Shown here piece by piece: positions 28,070 to 36,890 of a stretch of DNA of 64,000 bases (its first letter is position 1; each line of letters opens with the position of its first letter). The stretch is from Nostoc sp. KVJ3 (lineage in GTDB: Bacteria; Cyanobacteriota; Cyanobacteriia; Cyanobacteriales; Nostocaceae). The stretch spans positions 930,001-994,000 of the forward strand of contig NZ_WWFG01000002.1 in assembly GCF_026127265.1 (NCBI RefSeq), given 5' to 3'. The notes beneath the pieces were generated by a model. The model worked only from the letters and a program-made list of their open reading frames with translations, had not been told where the DNA came from and made no database searches. The position numbers were made by a program, and so were the translations under genes.

Positions 28070-28260
28070 ACTAGTAGTCTGTCAAGCTAGTTGTGAGGGT
28101 TTGTAGTAAGCACTTTAGTGCTTAGAGAATAAAGACTGAAGTCCTCACTATTAGTCCATGTCATTAATTTTGATAGGTTGGAGAGACGCGATAAATTGCC
28201 GTCTCTACAGGGTTTTGATTATAAACCAACCTTTCAGAACTAATGACACAGACTACTAGT
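28070..28260. mobile_element. Possible MITE with 13-bp inverted ends
   Basis: ACTAGTAGTCTGT at 28070-28082 is matched by its perfect inverse ACAGACTACTAGT at 28248-28260. The 191-bp interior includes a 'GAGACGCGATAAATTGCCGTCTC' type repeat also seen near 39340. No reading frame and no clear target duplication. The rest of the 27839-28586 spacer is AT-rich with a short GTACTAG repeat and no gene that I can support. Confidence 0.6.
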
Positions 28261-28586
28261 AGTCTGTAGAAACAAAATCCGAATTTATTTCGGTAGATGC
28301 TCTGAAAAAGCATTGATGCTCCTATAAATTATTATTTGTGCTACTTAGTGTATGCCATCTTTGCCAGTAGTTTCAACTTGTTAATGTTATAATGGTAACT
28401 CACAAAAGATAATGTCAAAAACTTGACTGCAATCTCCTACTAAAGTTTTACGTACTCTAAGGGACGAAGAAAGGGTTTGTTAAGGATTGTTCAGCATTTC
28501 CTACTGCCTCTACAACATTTAACTACTTAATTCTGTTATAGATTGGAGAGAGGCACGCCGCTTCAAAAACTGACCAACAGACTGAG

Positions 28587-30665
28587 ATGGTTGTTATGAA
28601 GAGCAAAAATCAAGCTGTTTTCGCTTTAATTGTAAAAAGCACTATTGTCTTTTTACCCTTATTGTTATCTATAGGTATTGCCAATGGACAATCTGCACCA
28701 TCACCCACCCCAGCACTAATCCCTACTCCGGTTTTATCGAATCGGGAACGAGAAGAATTAGCCCAACTACGAGCAGAAAAGCGAATTCAACAGCAAGTTC
28801 AATCTGATTTTAAGAGCGCTTTTAGCCGTACAAATATTTTAATCAATATCTGGCTAGTTATATTAAGTCTATTTCCAGTTGCAATCATTGCTTTATTTTG
28901 GCTACTACGACGGGCGGTAATCCGTGAAATTGTTGATAGAGCAATGCAACAGTTGCAGGGAATGGAAAAATTACAAAATCAGCTAACCAGTGTTAAGCAA
29001 GAGACTGAAAATCTTATTCAAGAAGCTAAGAAAATAAATTATGAATTAGGGCAAGAAACAGTTAGCTTACGACAAAAAATTAAAAATGAAGAAGAAAATT
29101 TATCTAATCTGACATCTGAAATAGATTTAGCTAAGGTGCAGGTATTAAATAGATTAGAAGCTGAACTCAAAAAATCTCAGGAAAATATAGCAACTTTAGA
29201 GTCAAATTGTGCTTATGGACTATCTAAGTTAGAGTTGGATGCTCAACAACAAAGAGATATAGCACTAGAAAATCTAGGAAGTGTAGCATCTATTCTAACA
29301 CAGGAATTATCTAAGTTAAAGTTAGGTGTACAACAACAGCAAGAAATAGCCGTTGCTGATTTAGAAGTATCAAAATCTGAGTTTATATCTCAACTTTCTG
29401 GATGGCAGTATGATGCTCAGAAACAAAAGGATATAGTTATTGAAAGTTTAATAAAGTTGCAGTCAGAATTTGCTGAACAATTATCAAATTTACAGGTAGA
29501 TGCTCACAACAAAAAAGAAATTACATTTGAGAATTTAGAAAAATCAGATAATCAATTAAAATCTAAATTATCTGATTTACAGGAAGATGCTCAGGAGCAA
29601 AAAAATAAAATTGTTGAAAGTTTAGTAGCATTACAGTCAGAGTTTGCTGAACAACTATCTGAACTACAAGTAGATGCTCAAAAGCACAAAGAGTTAATTA
29701 TTGAAAATTTAGAAAAATCTGGTTCTGAATTTAGTTCGCAATTTTCAGAATTGCAATGGAATGCTCAACAACAAAAGATTCTTATTTTGGAGAAGTTAGA
29801 AAGACTAGAAACCGAGTTTGTCTCTCAACTCTCTGAGTTACAATTAGATGCCCAAGAAAGAAAAGACCTCATTCTTCAAGAACTAACTGAAATCACATCT
29901 GAATCAATTCTAGATGTAACGAATTCTGAAGTTGAGGAAGAAATACAGGAACAGCTACAACAATCAGAATTGACTGCTGATGAGTATGTAAAACAAGGAG
30001 ATGATCTGTTTTCACAAAAGCGCTATGAAGATGCGATCGCAGTTTACAACGAAGCGGTTAAAATTAAAGTTGATGAACCTATAGCTTGGTTAAAACGAGG
30101 TCTAACTCTTGGAAGGTTGAAACGCTACAAAGATGCGATCGCATCCTACGATCGAGCTATCAAACTCCAACCAGATTATCATCAAGCTTGGTGCGATCGC
30201 GGCGTGGCTTTTGGAAACTTACAACAGCATCAGCAAGCCTTTGCTTCATTCGACAAAGCTGCACAAATCAAGCCTGATGATGCTGTAGCTTGGTTAAATC
30301 GCGGTCTTTCTCTAGTAGCATTGGAACAATATGAAGAGGCCATAGCGTCTTTTGATAAAGCGCTGGAATTCCAACCCAACTCTCCCAAAATCTGGGATAA
30401 ACGCGGTTATACATTGGTAAGATTAGGACGCGATGATGAAGCGATCGCTAGTTTTAACAAAACGTTAGAAATTAAGCCAGATTATGCCAGTGCTTATTAT
30501 AACAAAGCAGCCTGTTACGCACTGCAAAGACAAGTTGAACTTTCTCTGGTAACTCTGAAACAGGCAATTGAACTCGATCCCAGGTATAGAGAAGACGCAG
30601 CAACCGATCTAGATTTTGATGATATTGCTAATGATGAGCGCTTTAAGCAGTTAGTTGTAGATTAG
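28587..30665 (+). CDS. Membrane-anchored coiled-coil protein with C-terminal TPR repeats
   Basis: 692 aa (start ATG 28587, or ATG 28596). A signal-like helix (ALIVKSTIVFLPLLLSIGIANG) and a second transmembrane segment (about 90-110, NILINIWLVILSLFPVAIIALFWLL). A long coiled coil (about 120-455) follows, in which an approximately 40-residue unit built on LEKS-x-SEF-x-SQLSELQ-x-DAQ-x-QK recurs several times. Then about five TPR motifs (ADEYVKQGDDLFSQKRYEDAIAVYNEAV onward). TPRs bind partner proteins. Function unknown. Five HIP1 sites lie in the TPR part. Confidence 0.85.
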   Translation: MVVMKSKNQAVFALIVKSTIVFLPLLLSIGIANGQSAPSPTPALIPTPVLSNREREELAQLRAEKRIQQQVQSDFKSAFSRTNILINIWLVILSLFPVAIIALFWLLRRAVIREIVDRAMQQLQGMEKLQNQLTSVKQETENLIQEAKKINYELGQETVSLRQKIKNEEENLSNLTSEIDLAKVQVLNRLEAELKKSQENIATLESNCAYGLSKLELDAQQQRDIALENLGSVASILTQELSKLKLGVQQQQEIAVADLEVSKSEFISQLSGWQYDAQKQKDIVIESLIKLQSEFAEQLSNLQVDAHNKKEITFENLEKSDNQLKSKLSDLQEDAQEQKNKIVESLVALQSEFAEQLSELQVDAQKHKELIIENLEKSGSEFSSQFSELQWNAQQQKILILEKLERLETEFVSQLSELQLDAQERKDLILQELTEITSESILDVTNSEVEEEIQEQLQQSELTADEYVKQGDDLFSQKRYEDAIAVYNEAVKIKVDEPIAWLKRGLTLGRLKRYKDAIASYDRAIKLQPDYHQAWCDRGVAFGNLQQHQQAFASFDKAAQIKPDDAVAWLNRGLSLVALEQYEEAIASFDKALEFQPNSPKIWDKRGYTLVRLGRDDEAIASFNKTLEIKPDYASAYYNKAACYALQRQVELSLVTLKQAIELDPRYREDAATDLDFDDIANDERFKQLVVD

Positions 30666-30704
30666 AGCATTGGTTGCTCCTTGTCCCCCTTGTCCCCCCA
30701 CTCC

Positions 30705-31490
30705 CTACTCCCCACTCCCCACAGCTGGCTGATCCTTTTCGCCAGACATTGCTTTGAGTTTAGATGTAAAAGAGTCAGAGCGATCGCTTTTCTCTGGAGT
30801 AAATTGCCCGATGGGGGCATGAATAGCAGCAGGTGGGAGCAGTTTTTGCTGACGTTGATGACGGCTTGGTGATGGGGGAGGTGGTGGACTTTCTGGTGAA
30901 GTTTGCTTTTGGCTAACAGCAGAGGATAGCTGAAGGGTTGCAGAAGAGGCAAATTTACTAGAAAGGGGAGATTTCAAGACAGTTTTATTGTCTCTATCTT
31001 CCCGCGTCGCCTCTTGTTCGCTCAAAGATGCCTTTTGTTCGGAACTTTTCAATTGTAGAGTTGCAGTACTGCCGTGTTGATAGCTGTTGTGAATCTTCGC
31101 AGGTGGTAATTGAGGACTCGTGACTTTCTCTACAATGGGGTTTTTCTTGGCTTGCGGCAAGGCTAGTGCAGGTGATGAAGTTAAACTTTGGGGAAATTTA
31201 CTACAAACCATGCGTTCAAATTCCATGTTGAAATGATATGTAGCCTGATCCCGGCGCTGCCAAAATACTAATATTTGCTGCACGGAAACTGCTTTATAAC
31301 GACCTTGATATAGTGCCTCAATCACTGCCAGGTGTAGCCAATTAAGTGGGTATTGCGTTTGCCAACGTTCAACTAGCTCATTGGCACTATACCCACTGAG
31401 ATCAAAACTATAGTTAATTAATAAGGCGATCGCCAAGTTAGCAGAAGTATCTGGAAGTGTTGTTATCATGGGGCTATTAGCTTTCGGCAA
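30705..31490 (-). CDS. Unknown protein with N-terminal helical domain and Ser/Pro-rich tail
   Basis: 261 aa. The first about 100 residues are ordered (ALLINYSFDLSGYSANELVERWQTQYPLNWLHLAVIEALYQGRYKAVSVQQILVFWQRRDQATYHFNMEFERMVC). The rest is low-complexity Ser/Pro/Gln. The last few residues (AVGSGE) are encoded by the 'CCCACTCCC' repeat. The N-terminal part looks like a cyanobacterial domain with the WxRR pattern, but I cannot name it. Confidence 0.7.
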   Translation of the reverse strand: MPKANSPMITTLPDTSANLAIALLINYSFDLSGYSANELVERWQTQYPLNWLHLAVIEALYQGRYKAVSVQQILVFWQRRDQATYHFNMEFERMVCSKFPQSLTSSPALALPQAKKNPIVEKVTSPQLPPAKIHNSYQHGSTATLQLKSSEQKASLSEQEATREDRDNKTVLKSPLSSKFASSATLQLSSAVSQKQTSPESPPPPPSPSRHQRQQKLLPPAAIHAPIGQFTPEKSDRSDSFTSKLKAMSGEKDQPAVGSGE

Positions 31491-31599
31491 TAAGTCTAAG
31501 ATTTTTCACCCATCGCATATTAGCGTAGCGTGCTTTTAACTACATGGTTTTTTTTCCCAAGAGTACCAAGCCGATAAGCAGTGTTTCCTATTCTACTTG

Positions 31600-33131
31600 T
31601 CAACTTCGAGAATGCAACCCTACATAGACTGATTTAATCGCAGATGATCGCCCAATGGCGACTAATGCCTGATAAACCATTGCTGCAACTTCGGCGTGTG
31701 TTGCCAAACGTGAAGGGGCAATTAGTTTGGGATCTGGGTAATTAACAATGATTTTTTGTTGTGTAGCAGTGGCTACGGCTTTTCGAGCGGAGTCGGGAAT
31801 GGTATGACGATCGCTATATACTTCTAAAACATCGTTATCTGCCGGTGGTAGTCCTAGTCCGTTTACTAGGGAGACAATCACCTGTAGCCTCTGGACATAT
31901 CGATCGGGGCGAAAAGTGCGATCGCTAAATCCGCCACAAAGCCACTGCTAGCCGCGATTTTGATGGCGCTATAAGCCCAGAAATCCTTGGGTATGTCCGT
32001 AAAATCAGGTGCTGAGATTTTGGGAAATGGGTTAAAAGCGATCGCCACCAGAGATGCATACTGGGCGCGAGTCATGGGTTTATCTGGCTGGTAATTACCA
32101 TCGATAACACCATGAGTTAAATCCATGCTCACTAATGCCTGAATAAATGGTTTTGCCCAATGTTCATCTAGTTGAACAGGTGCGGGGAGTTTTTGAGATG
32201 GGGATTCAATGGGAGCATCAGAAAAACTGGTGCTATTTACTACTTGATTGTATGGAATCAATTCAGCCAAGCCTTTGACTAGAGCAATATTCAACTCATT
32301 ACCTACGGAAATCAGCGTTTGTTTAGTAGCATTATATAAATCAAATTCATTATTATCACGAAAAATATTATTAGCGGGATCTTGGGTATTACCTAAATCG
32401 GGAATTGCATTGCCATTGACTAAGAGGCCACCTTGGGTATTTTTAACAATAAGATTTTGCCGCAGCACAGGTTGGGCGCTGCGAGAAAGGGCGATCGCGG
32501 TGCGATTTTCTGATAATTTGTTATTTGCGATCGTTGGGGCGGCAAAGTCACTAATTGCTATGCCTAAAGGATTTCTTTCAAATACATTCCGTAGTACTTC
32601 TCCCTGGCTATGACCTGCCATCACTAACCCACTAGCAGTATTTTGCACAAATATGTTATCTAAAATTGCAGGTTTGGCAGTACCAGTGGCAAACACACCT
32701 TCCCGCCCACAGTCGCTGAAAGTATTGTTAGCTAAAGTAGCTGTAGCCGATTCAATCCAGATACCAGTACCTTTTGCAGAGGGATTGCTGACAGTTACAC
32801 CCACAAGACTGGCATTATCTAGCAAGAGCAGCGTAATATTTTGCATCCCAAAGCTGGGACTTTGATACTCACCACTCCCAGAAATTACAATTCCTGCGCC
32901 TTTGTTTGCTTCCTTACCCACCACCGTTGCTGCTCCAGGGATGATTAATGGAAAAACCTCACCACTAGCAGCGCTATAAATCCCCGATTCCAGATAAATT
33001 ATCGTGGAGATTTTGGTTACTTTTAAGGCACGGGTGAGGCTTTTAAATGGACTCAACCGTGAACCAGTATTAGTATCATTCCCTGTCATAGGGTTGATAT
33101 AGAGTGTAACGACGAGGGTAGAGTTCACCAT
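31600..33131 (-). pseudogene. Right-handed beta-helix (DUF1565-like) protein with SLH domains, frameshifted
   Basis: The frame from ATG 33131 (MVNSTLVVTLYINPMTGNDTNTGSRLSPFKSLTRAL) encodes parallel beta-helix repeats (GTGIWIESATATLANNTFSDCGREGVFATG and similar) to about residue 290. S-layer homology segments follow (AKPFIQALVSMDLTHGVIDGNYQPDKPMTRAQYASLVAIAF). At about 31930-31936 one base appears missing. In the shifted frame the second SLH unit reads GGFSDRTFRPDRYVQRLQVIVSLVNGLGL and runs on to 31600, giving a complete third SLH unit. Without the shift the frame ends at 31878. It is either a true mutation, a sequencing slip, or rarely a programmed event. The intact protein would be a surface protein. 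Confidence 0.8.
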
Positions 33132-33479
33132 TGATAATTGAGAGTCAATTGTTTTAATTATGACAATCTTCAAGAAAAATTCAGCTATTTAGAATTCAGC
33201 AGGACAACATTTCATTAAGAGTACTCCCATAGGACTTACGCATTCACAGGAAAGATTAAATATAGATAACTCGAAAAACCACATCTGTTGTAGGGGCAAT
33301 TCATGAATTGCCCCTACAGCTTCGGTTATTTATCATCAAAGAATGATTGATAAAAACCTGAAACAAGGTATTTGCGTTGATACACGCCAGTTGCTACAAG
33401 TCGGGGAACCGCAAGGGCGCAGTGGCTCCCCTTAAAAAGGGGAACTTTAAGAGATGAGATTCTTTGCCCCCCTTTTTAA

Positions 33480-33602
33480 GCTACGGTGTACACACAAGTC
33501 TTTTAGAGTTGCCCCACAGCTTTAGATCCCCCCTAACCCCCCTTAAAAAAGGGGGGGACTAGAATCAAAGTCCCCCTTTATAAGGGGGATTTAGGGGGAT
33601 CA
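33480..33602. mobile_element. One-ended copy of the GCTACGGTGTACACACA element
   Basis: Near-identical, inverted, to 20873-20994, including the end GCTACGGTGTACACACAAGT and the internal C-run/G-run palindrome. The other terminal repeat is missing. The wider spacer 33174-33808 has no gene; it also holds 'GGGGCAATTCATGAATTGCCCC' (about 33292-33314), a perfect palindrome, and fragments shared with 6500. Confidence 0.75.
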
Positions 33603-33808
33603 AGATATGTGCAACTTCACATTAAATTGGTATAAAAGGTTTTCTAGATACCGTGAAAAGTCAGCTGCGCCCCTCTGCGTTTAAAATTAAACCCTCAATT
33701 GCCACAATTTTACGCAAAGCTGTACTAAGGATTGTTAAAAAAGGTTAAGTTGTTCTAGAGATAGTCACGCTGCTGACTGAGAATTAAATTTAGAATTAAT
33801 AAAAATTA

Positions 33809-36442
33809 ATGAAAGTTGGACACATTGATACAGAAGTAGCGAGACTAGAAGCTCTCCGTCAGTATCAAATTCTTGACACCGAACCCGAAGAAGCTTACGA
33901 CAATCTTGCTCAGTTAGCGGCATTTATTTGCGGTACTCCCATCTCCTTAGTAAATTTCATTGATGAAAATCGTCAATGGTTCAAAGCAAAAGTAGGATTA
34001 GATGTATCAGAAATGCCCCGCAGTATTGGGTTATCTTACCTTTGCCAAGAGCGGCGTAATGTTGTAGTGATTCCTGATACCCTAGCTGATGAAAAGTTGG
34101 CAAATAATCCGGTAGTAACTGGCTATCCATTCGTGCGGTTTTATGCAGGTGTACCCCTAATTACCCCCAAGGGAGATATGCTAGGAACTCTGTGTGTAAT
34201 TGATCGAGTTCCCAAAGAATTGAGCCAAAAACAAGTTGAGGCACTTGTGGCTTTGAGTCGCTTGGTAATCGACCAACTAGAACTGAGGCGGCATATAACT
34301 GAGGTATCTCAAGTTACCGAGCAACTTGTTACCCACGAGCAAGCAACCCGCGCCCAGTCTGAAGCTGCGAGAATCCGCATCACTAATCTTCTTGAAAGCA
34401 TCACTGATGGGTTTTTTGCCTTAGATAAAAAGTGGCGATTCACCTATATTAATGGTCAAGCAGAACGGCTGTTACAAAAAAAACAGAATGAATTGTTGGA
34501 TAAAAATATCTGGGAAGCGTTTCCAGAAATCATCAGCACAACATTTTACCGTGAGTTTCACAGGGCAATTTTAGAACAGGTGAGTGTGGAATTTGAGGAG
34601 TTTTATCCGTCACTAAACTGCTGGCTTCAAGTCCACACTTATCCGGCAAAAGATGGTTTGTCTATTAATTTCCAAGACATTACTGAACGGCGGCGAACAG
34701 CAGAAGCACTACGGGAAAGTGAAGAACGCTGGCAATTAGCATTACATGGTAATAATGATGGTATTTGGGATTGGAACCTCAAGACTAATGAAGTGTTCTT
34801 CTCAACTCGTTGGCAAGAAATGCTCGGCTATAAAGACCACGAAGTTTCCAGCGATTGGGATGAATGGACAAAACGAATCCACCCCGATGAGCGAGATTTG
34901 GTACTTCAAGCTTTCCAAGACCACTTTGCCAAGAAAACACTGTTTTACGTCTGTGAATATCGAGTTCAATGCCAAGACGGTAGCTATAAATGGATTCTAG
35001 ATCGAGGACAGGCACTTTGGGACGCATTGGGTGATATAGTTCGCATGGTGGGTTCTTATACAGATATCACAGATCGCAAGCGGGCAGATGAAGAATTAAA
35101 ACGGCAGAATTTGCGATCGCAATTATTCGCCGAAATCACTCTGAAAATTCGAGAATCTTTACAAATAGATGAGATTCTTCAAACCACAGTTACAGAAGTA
35201 CAAAAGTTACTCCAAGCCGACCGAGTTTTAATTTTTCGACTAGAAGCTGATGGTTCGGGAACAGTAATCCAAGAGGCTGTATTACCTGGTTGTCCAGTAA
35301 TTTTGGGAGAAAATCTGCTCGATGGTTGCTTTAAAGAAAAATATATAGAAAGATATCGCCAGGGTAGAGTGAGTACTATTGAAGATGTTCAAGCTGCTCA
35401 TATTCAACCATGCCATCGAGAATTTCTTCAGCAGTTTGCAGTCAGAGCTAACCTTGTAGTACCGATTCTTCTCAGGGATAACATTTGGGGCTTGTTGCTG
35501 GCTCATCAGTGCGACGCACCTCGACAATGGAATCAGTTTGAGACGGAATTGTTACAGCAACTAGCTAACCAAATTGGCATTGCTTTATCTCAAGCGCAAC
35601 TATTAGAAAAAGAAACCCAGCAAAGTCAAGAACTTGTCCGTTCTAATGCGGAATTGGAACAGTTTGCTTATGTGGCTTCCCATGACTTGCAAGAACCGTT
35701 GCGGATGGTAACGAGTTATTTACAGCTATTAGAACGAAGATACAAAAATCAACTCGATGCTAATGCCGATCAGTTTATCAACTATGCAGTAGATGGGGCC
35801 CGGCGGATGCAAACCCTAATCAACGATTTGTTGAATTATTCCCGCGTTAGCACCCGGGGACAGCCTTTTAAGTTAGTGGATTGTAATGTGATAATACAGC
35901 AAGCGATCGCTAATCTCCAAATTGCGATCGCAGATAGTAGAGCAATTGTCACTCACGATCCTTTACCGGAAGTGGTGGCTGATAGCACCCAACTCACACA
36001 AGTATTTCAAAACCTGATTGGCAACGCGATCAAATTTTGCCAGAATCAGCAGCCAAAAATTCACATTGGGGTGGGGAGTAGGGAATGGGGAGTAGGGGGA
36101 GTAGGGGGAGCAGGGGAAGCAGGGGAAGCAGGGGAAGCAGGGGAAGCAGGGGGAGCAGGGGAAGAAAATACTACCTCATCTCCCCCACTCCCCACTCAAA
36201 ACGAATATTTGTTCTGGGTGTGCGATAATGGAATCGGTTTAGAATCCCAGTATGCTGAACGGATTTTTATCATTTTTCAGCGCTTGCACGGTAGAGACAA
36301 GTATCCCGGTACTGGAATTGGTCTGGCAATTTGTAAAAAAATTATAGAACGCCACGGTGGCCGGATTTGGGTTGAGTCGAAACCGGGTCAAGGCTCGACT
36401 TTCTACTTCACAATTCCAGATAGAGCAGGTAAACAATCGTGA
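33809..36442 (+). CDS. GAF-PAS-PAS-GAF sensor histidine kinase, possible bilin-binding GAF
   Basis: 877 aa. GAF 1 (about 10-170), PAS (about 190-300), PAS/PAC (about 305-430), GAF 2 (about 440-610), DHp helix with the phospho-His at about 627 (YVASHDLQEPLRMV) and HATPase (NLIGNAIKFCQ; CDNGIGL; GTGIGLAICKKI). GAF 2 contains QPCHREFLQQFAVRANLVVPIL, with a Cys-His pair (Cys about 535) in the place where phytochrome-like GAF domains attach a bilin. I infer a possible photoreceptor. Between N-box and G1 box about 40 residues rich in Gly-Glu-Ala are encoded by an expanded repeat. The next gene overlaps its stop (GTGA). Confidence 0.88.
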   Translation: MKVGHIDTEVARLEALRQYQILDTEPEEAYDNLAQLAAFICGTPISLVNFIDENRQWFKAKVGLDVSEMPRSIGLSYLCQERRNVVVIPDTLADEKLANNPVVTGYPFVRFYAGVPLITPKGDMLGTLCVIDRVPKELSQKQVEALVALSRLVIDQLELRRHITEVSQVTEQLVTHEQATRAQSEAARIRITNLLESITDGFFALDKKWRFTYINGQAERLLQKKQNELLDKNIWEAFPEIISTTFYREFHRAILEQVSVEFEEFYPSLNCWLQVHTYPAKDGLSINFQDITERRRTAEALRESEERWQLALHGNNDGIWDWNLKTNEVFFSTRWQEMLGYKDHEVSSDWDEWTKRIHPDERDLVLQAFQDHFAKKTLFYVCEYRVQCQDGSYKWILDRGQALWDALGDIVRMVGSYTDITDRKRADEELKRQNLRSQLFAEITLKIRESLQIDEILQTTVTEVQKLLQADRVLIFRLEADGSGTVIQEAVLPGCPVILGENLLDGCFKEKYIERYRQGRVSTIEDVQAAHIQPCHREFLQQFAVRANLVVPILLRDNIWGLLLAHQCDAPRQWNQFETELLQQLANQIGIALSQAQLLEKETQQSQELVRSNAELEQFAYVASHDLQEPLRMVTSYLQLLERRYKNQLDANADQFINYAVDGARRMQTLINDLLNYSRVSTRGQPFKLVDCNVIIQQAIANLQIAIADSRAIVTHDPLPEVVADSTQLTQVFQNLIGNAIKFCQNQQPKIHIGVGSREWGVGGVGGAGEAGEAGEAGEAGGAGEENTTSSPPLPTQNEYLFWVCDNGIGLESQYAERIFIIFQRLHGRDKYPGTGIGLAICKKIIERHGGRIWVESKPGQGSTFYFTIPDRAGKQS
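36067..36200 (+). repeat. GCAGGGGAA repeat inserted in the kinase ATP domain
   Basis: Units GCAGGGGAA (9 bases, reading Ala-Gly-Glu) are preceded by GGGGAGTAGGG and followed by the complementary-type CTCCCCCACTCCCC. The same family lies between genes at about 43140-43205 and 48172-48222, and at the 3' end of 30705-31490. Here the block keeps the frame open and encodes a flexible loop. Confidence 0.9.
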
Positions 36443-36885
36443 GTAACATAACAGCGATTATGCCTATTGAGGTTTTGTTAGTAGAGGATAATCCCGGTGA
36501 TGCCCAACTTACCCGCATCGCCCTAGAAGATAGCAAAATCTCGATTCACTTGAATGTGGTCGAAGATGGTGTGGAAGCAATGGCATTCTTGCGAAAAGAA
36601 GGAATATATGTTAATGTAGCTCATCCCGATATTGTGCTGCTCGATTTTAACCTGCCCAGAAAAGATGGGCGAGAGGTACTGGCAGAAATAAAAGCAGACG
36701 AAAAACTCAAACGGATTCCGGTAGTAGTTCTAACTACTTCTCAAGCTGAAGAAGACATCCTCAAAGCCTATAATTTATCTGCAAACTGTTACATAACTAA
36801 GCCAGTAGATTTCGATCAATTCGTTAAAATTGTAAAATCAATCGAAAATTTTTGGTTTGCGATCGTAAAACTGCCACCGGAGTAG
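36439..36885 (+). CDS. Single-domain response regulator, Rcp1-like
   Basis: 148 aa, one receiver domain. IEVLLVEDNPGDAQLTRIAL holds the acidic pair, DIVLLDFNLPRKDG the phospho-Asp, VVVLTTSQAEED the Thr, and CYITKPVDFDQF the Lys. The LVEDNPGD and DFNLPRKDG patterns are those of Rcp1, the regulator of cyanobacterial phytochrome Cph1. Its GTG overlaps the kinase stop, so the upstream GAF/PAS kinase is the likely phosphodonor. ATG 36460 is the alternative start. Confidence 0.9.
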   Translation: MSNITAIMPIEVLLVEDNPGDAQLTRIALEDSKISIHLNVVEDGVEAMAFLRKEGIYVNVAHPDIVLLDFNLPRKDGREVLAEIKADEKLKRIPVVVLTTSQAEEDILKAYNLSANCYITKPVDFDQFVKIVKSIENFWFAIVKLPPE

Positions 36886-36890
36886 TCGAA

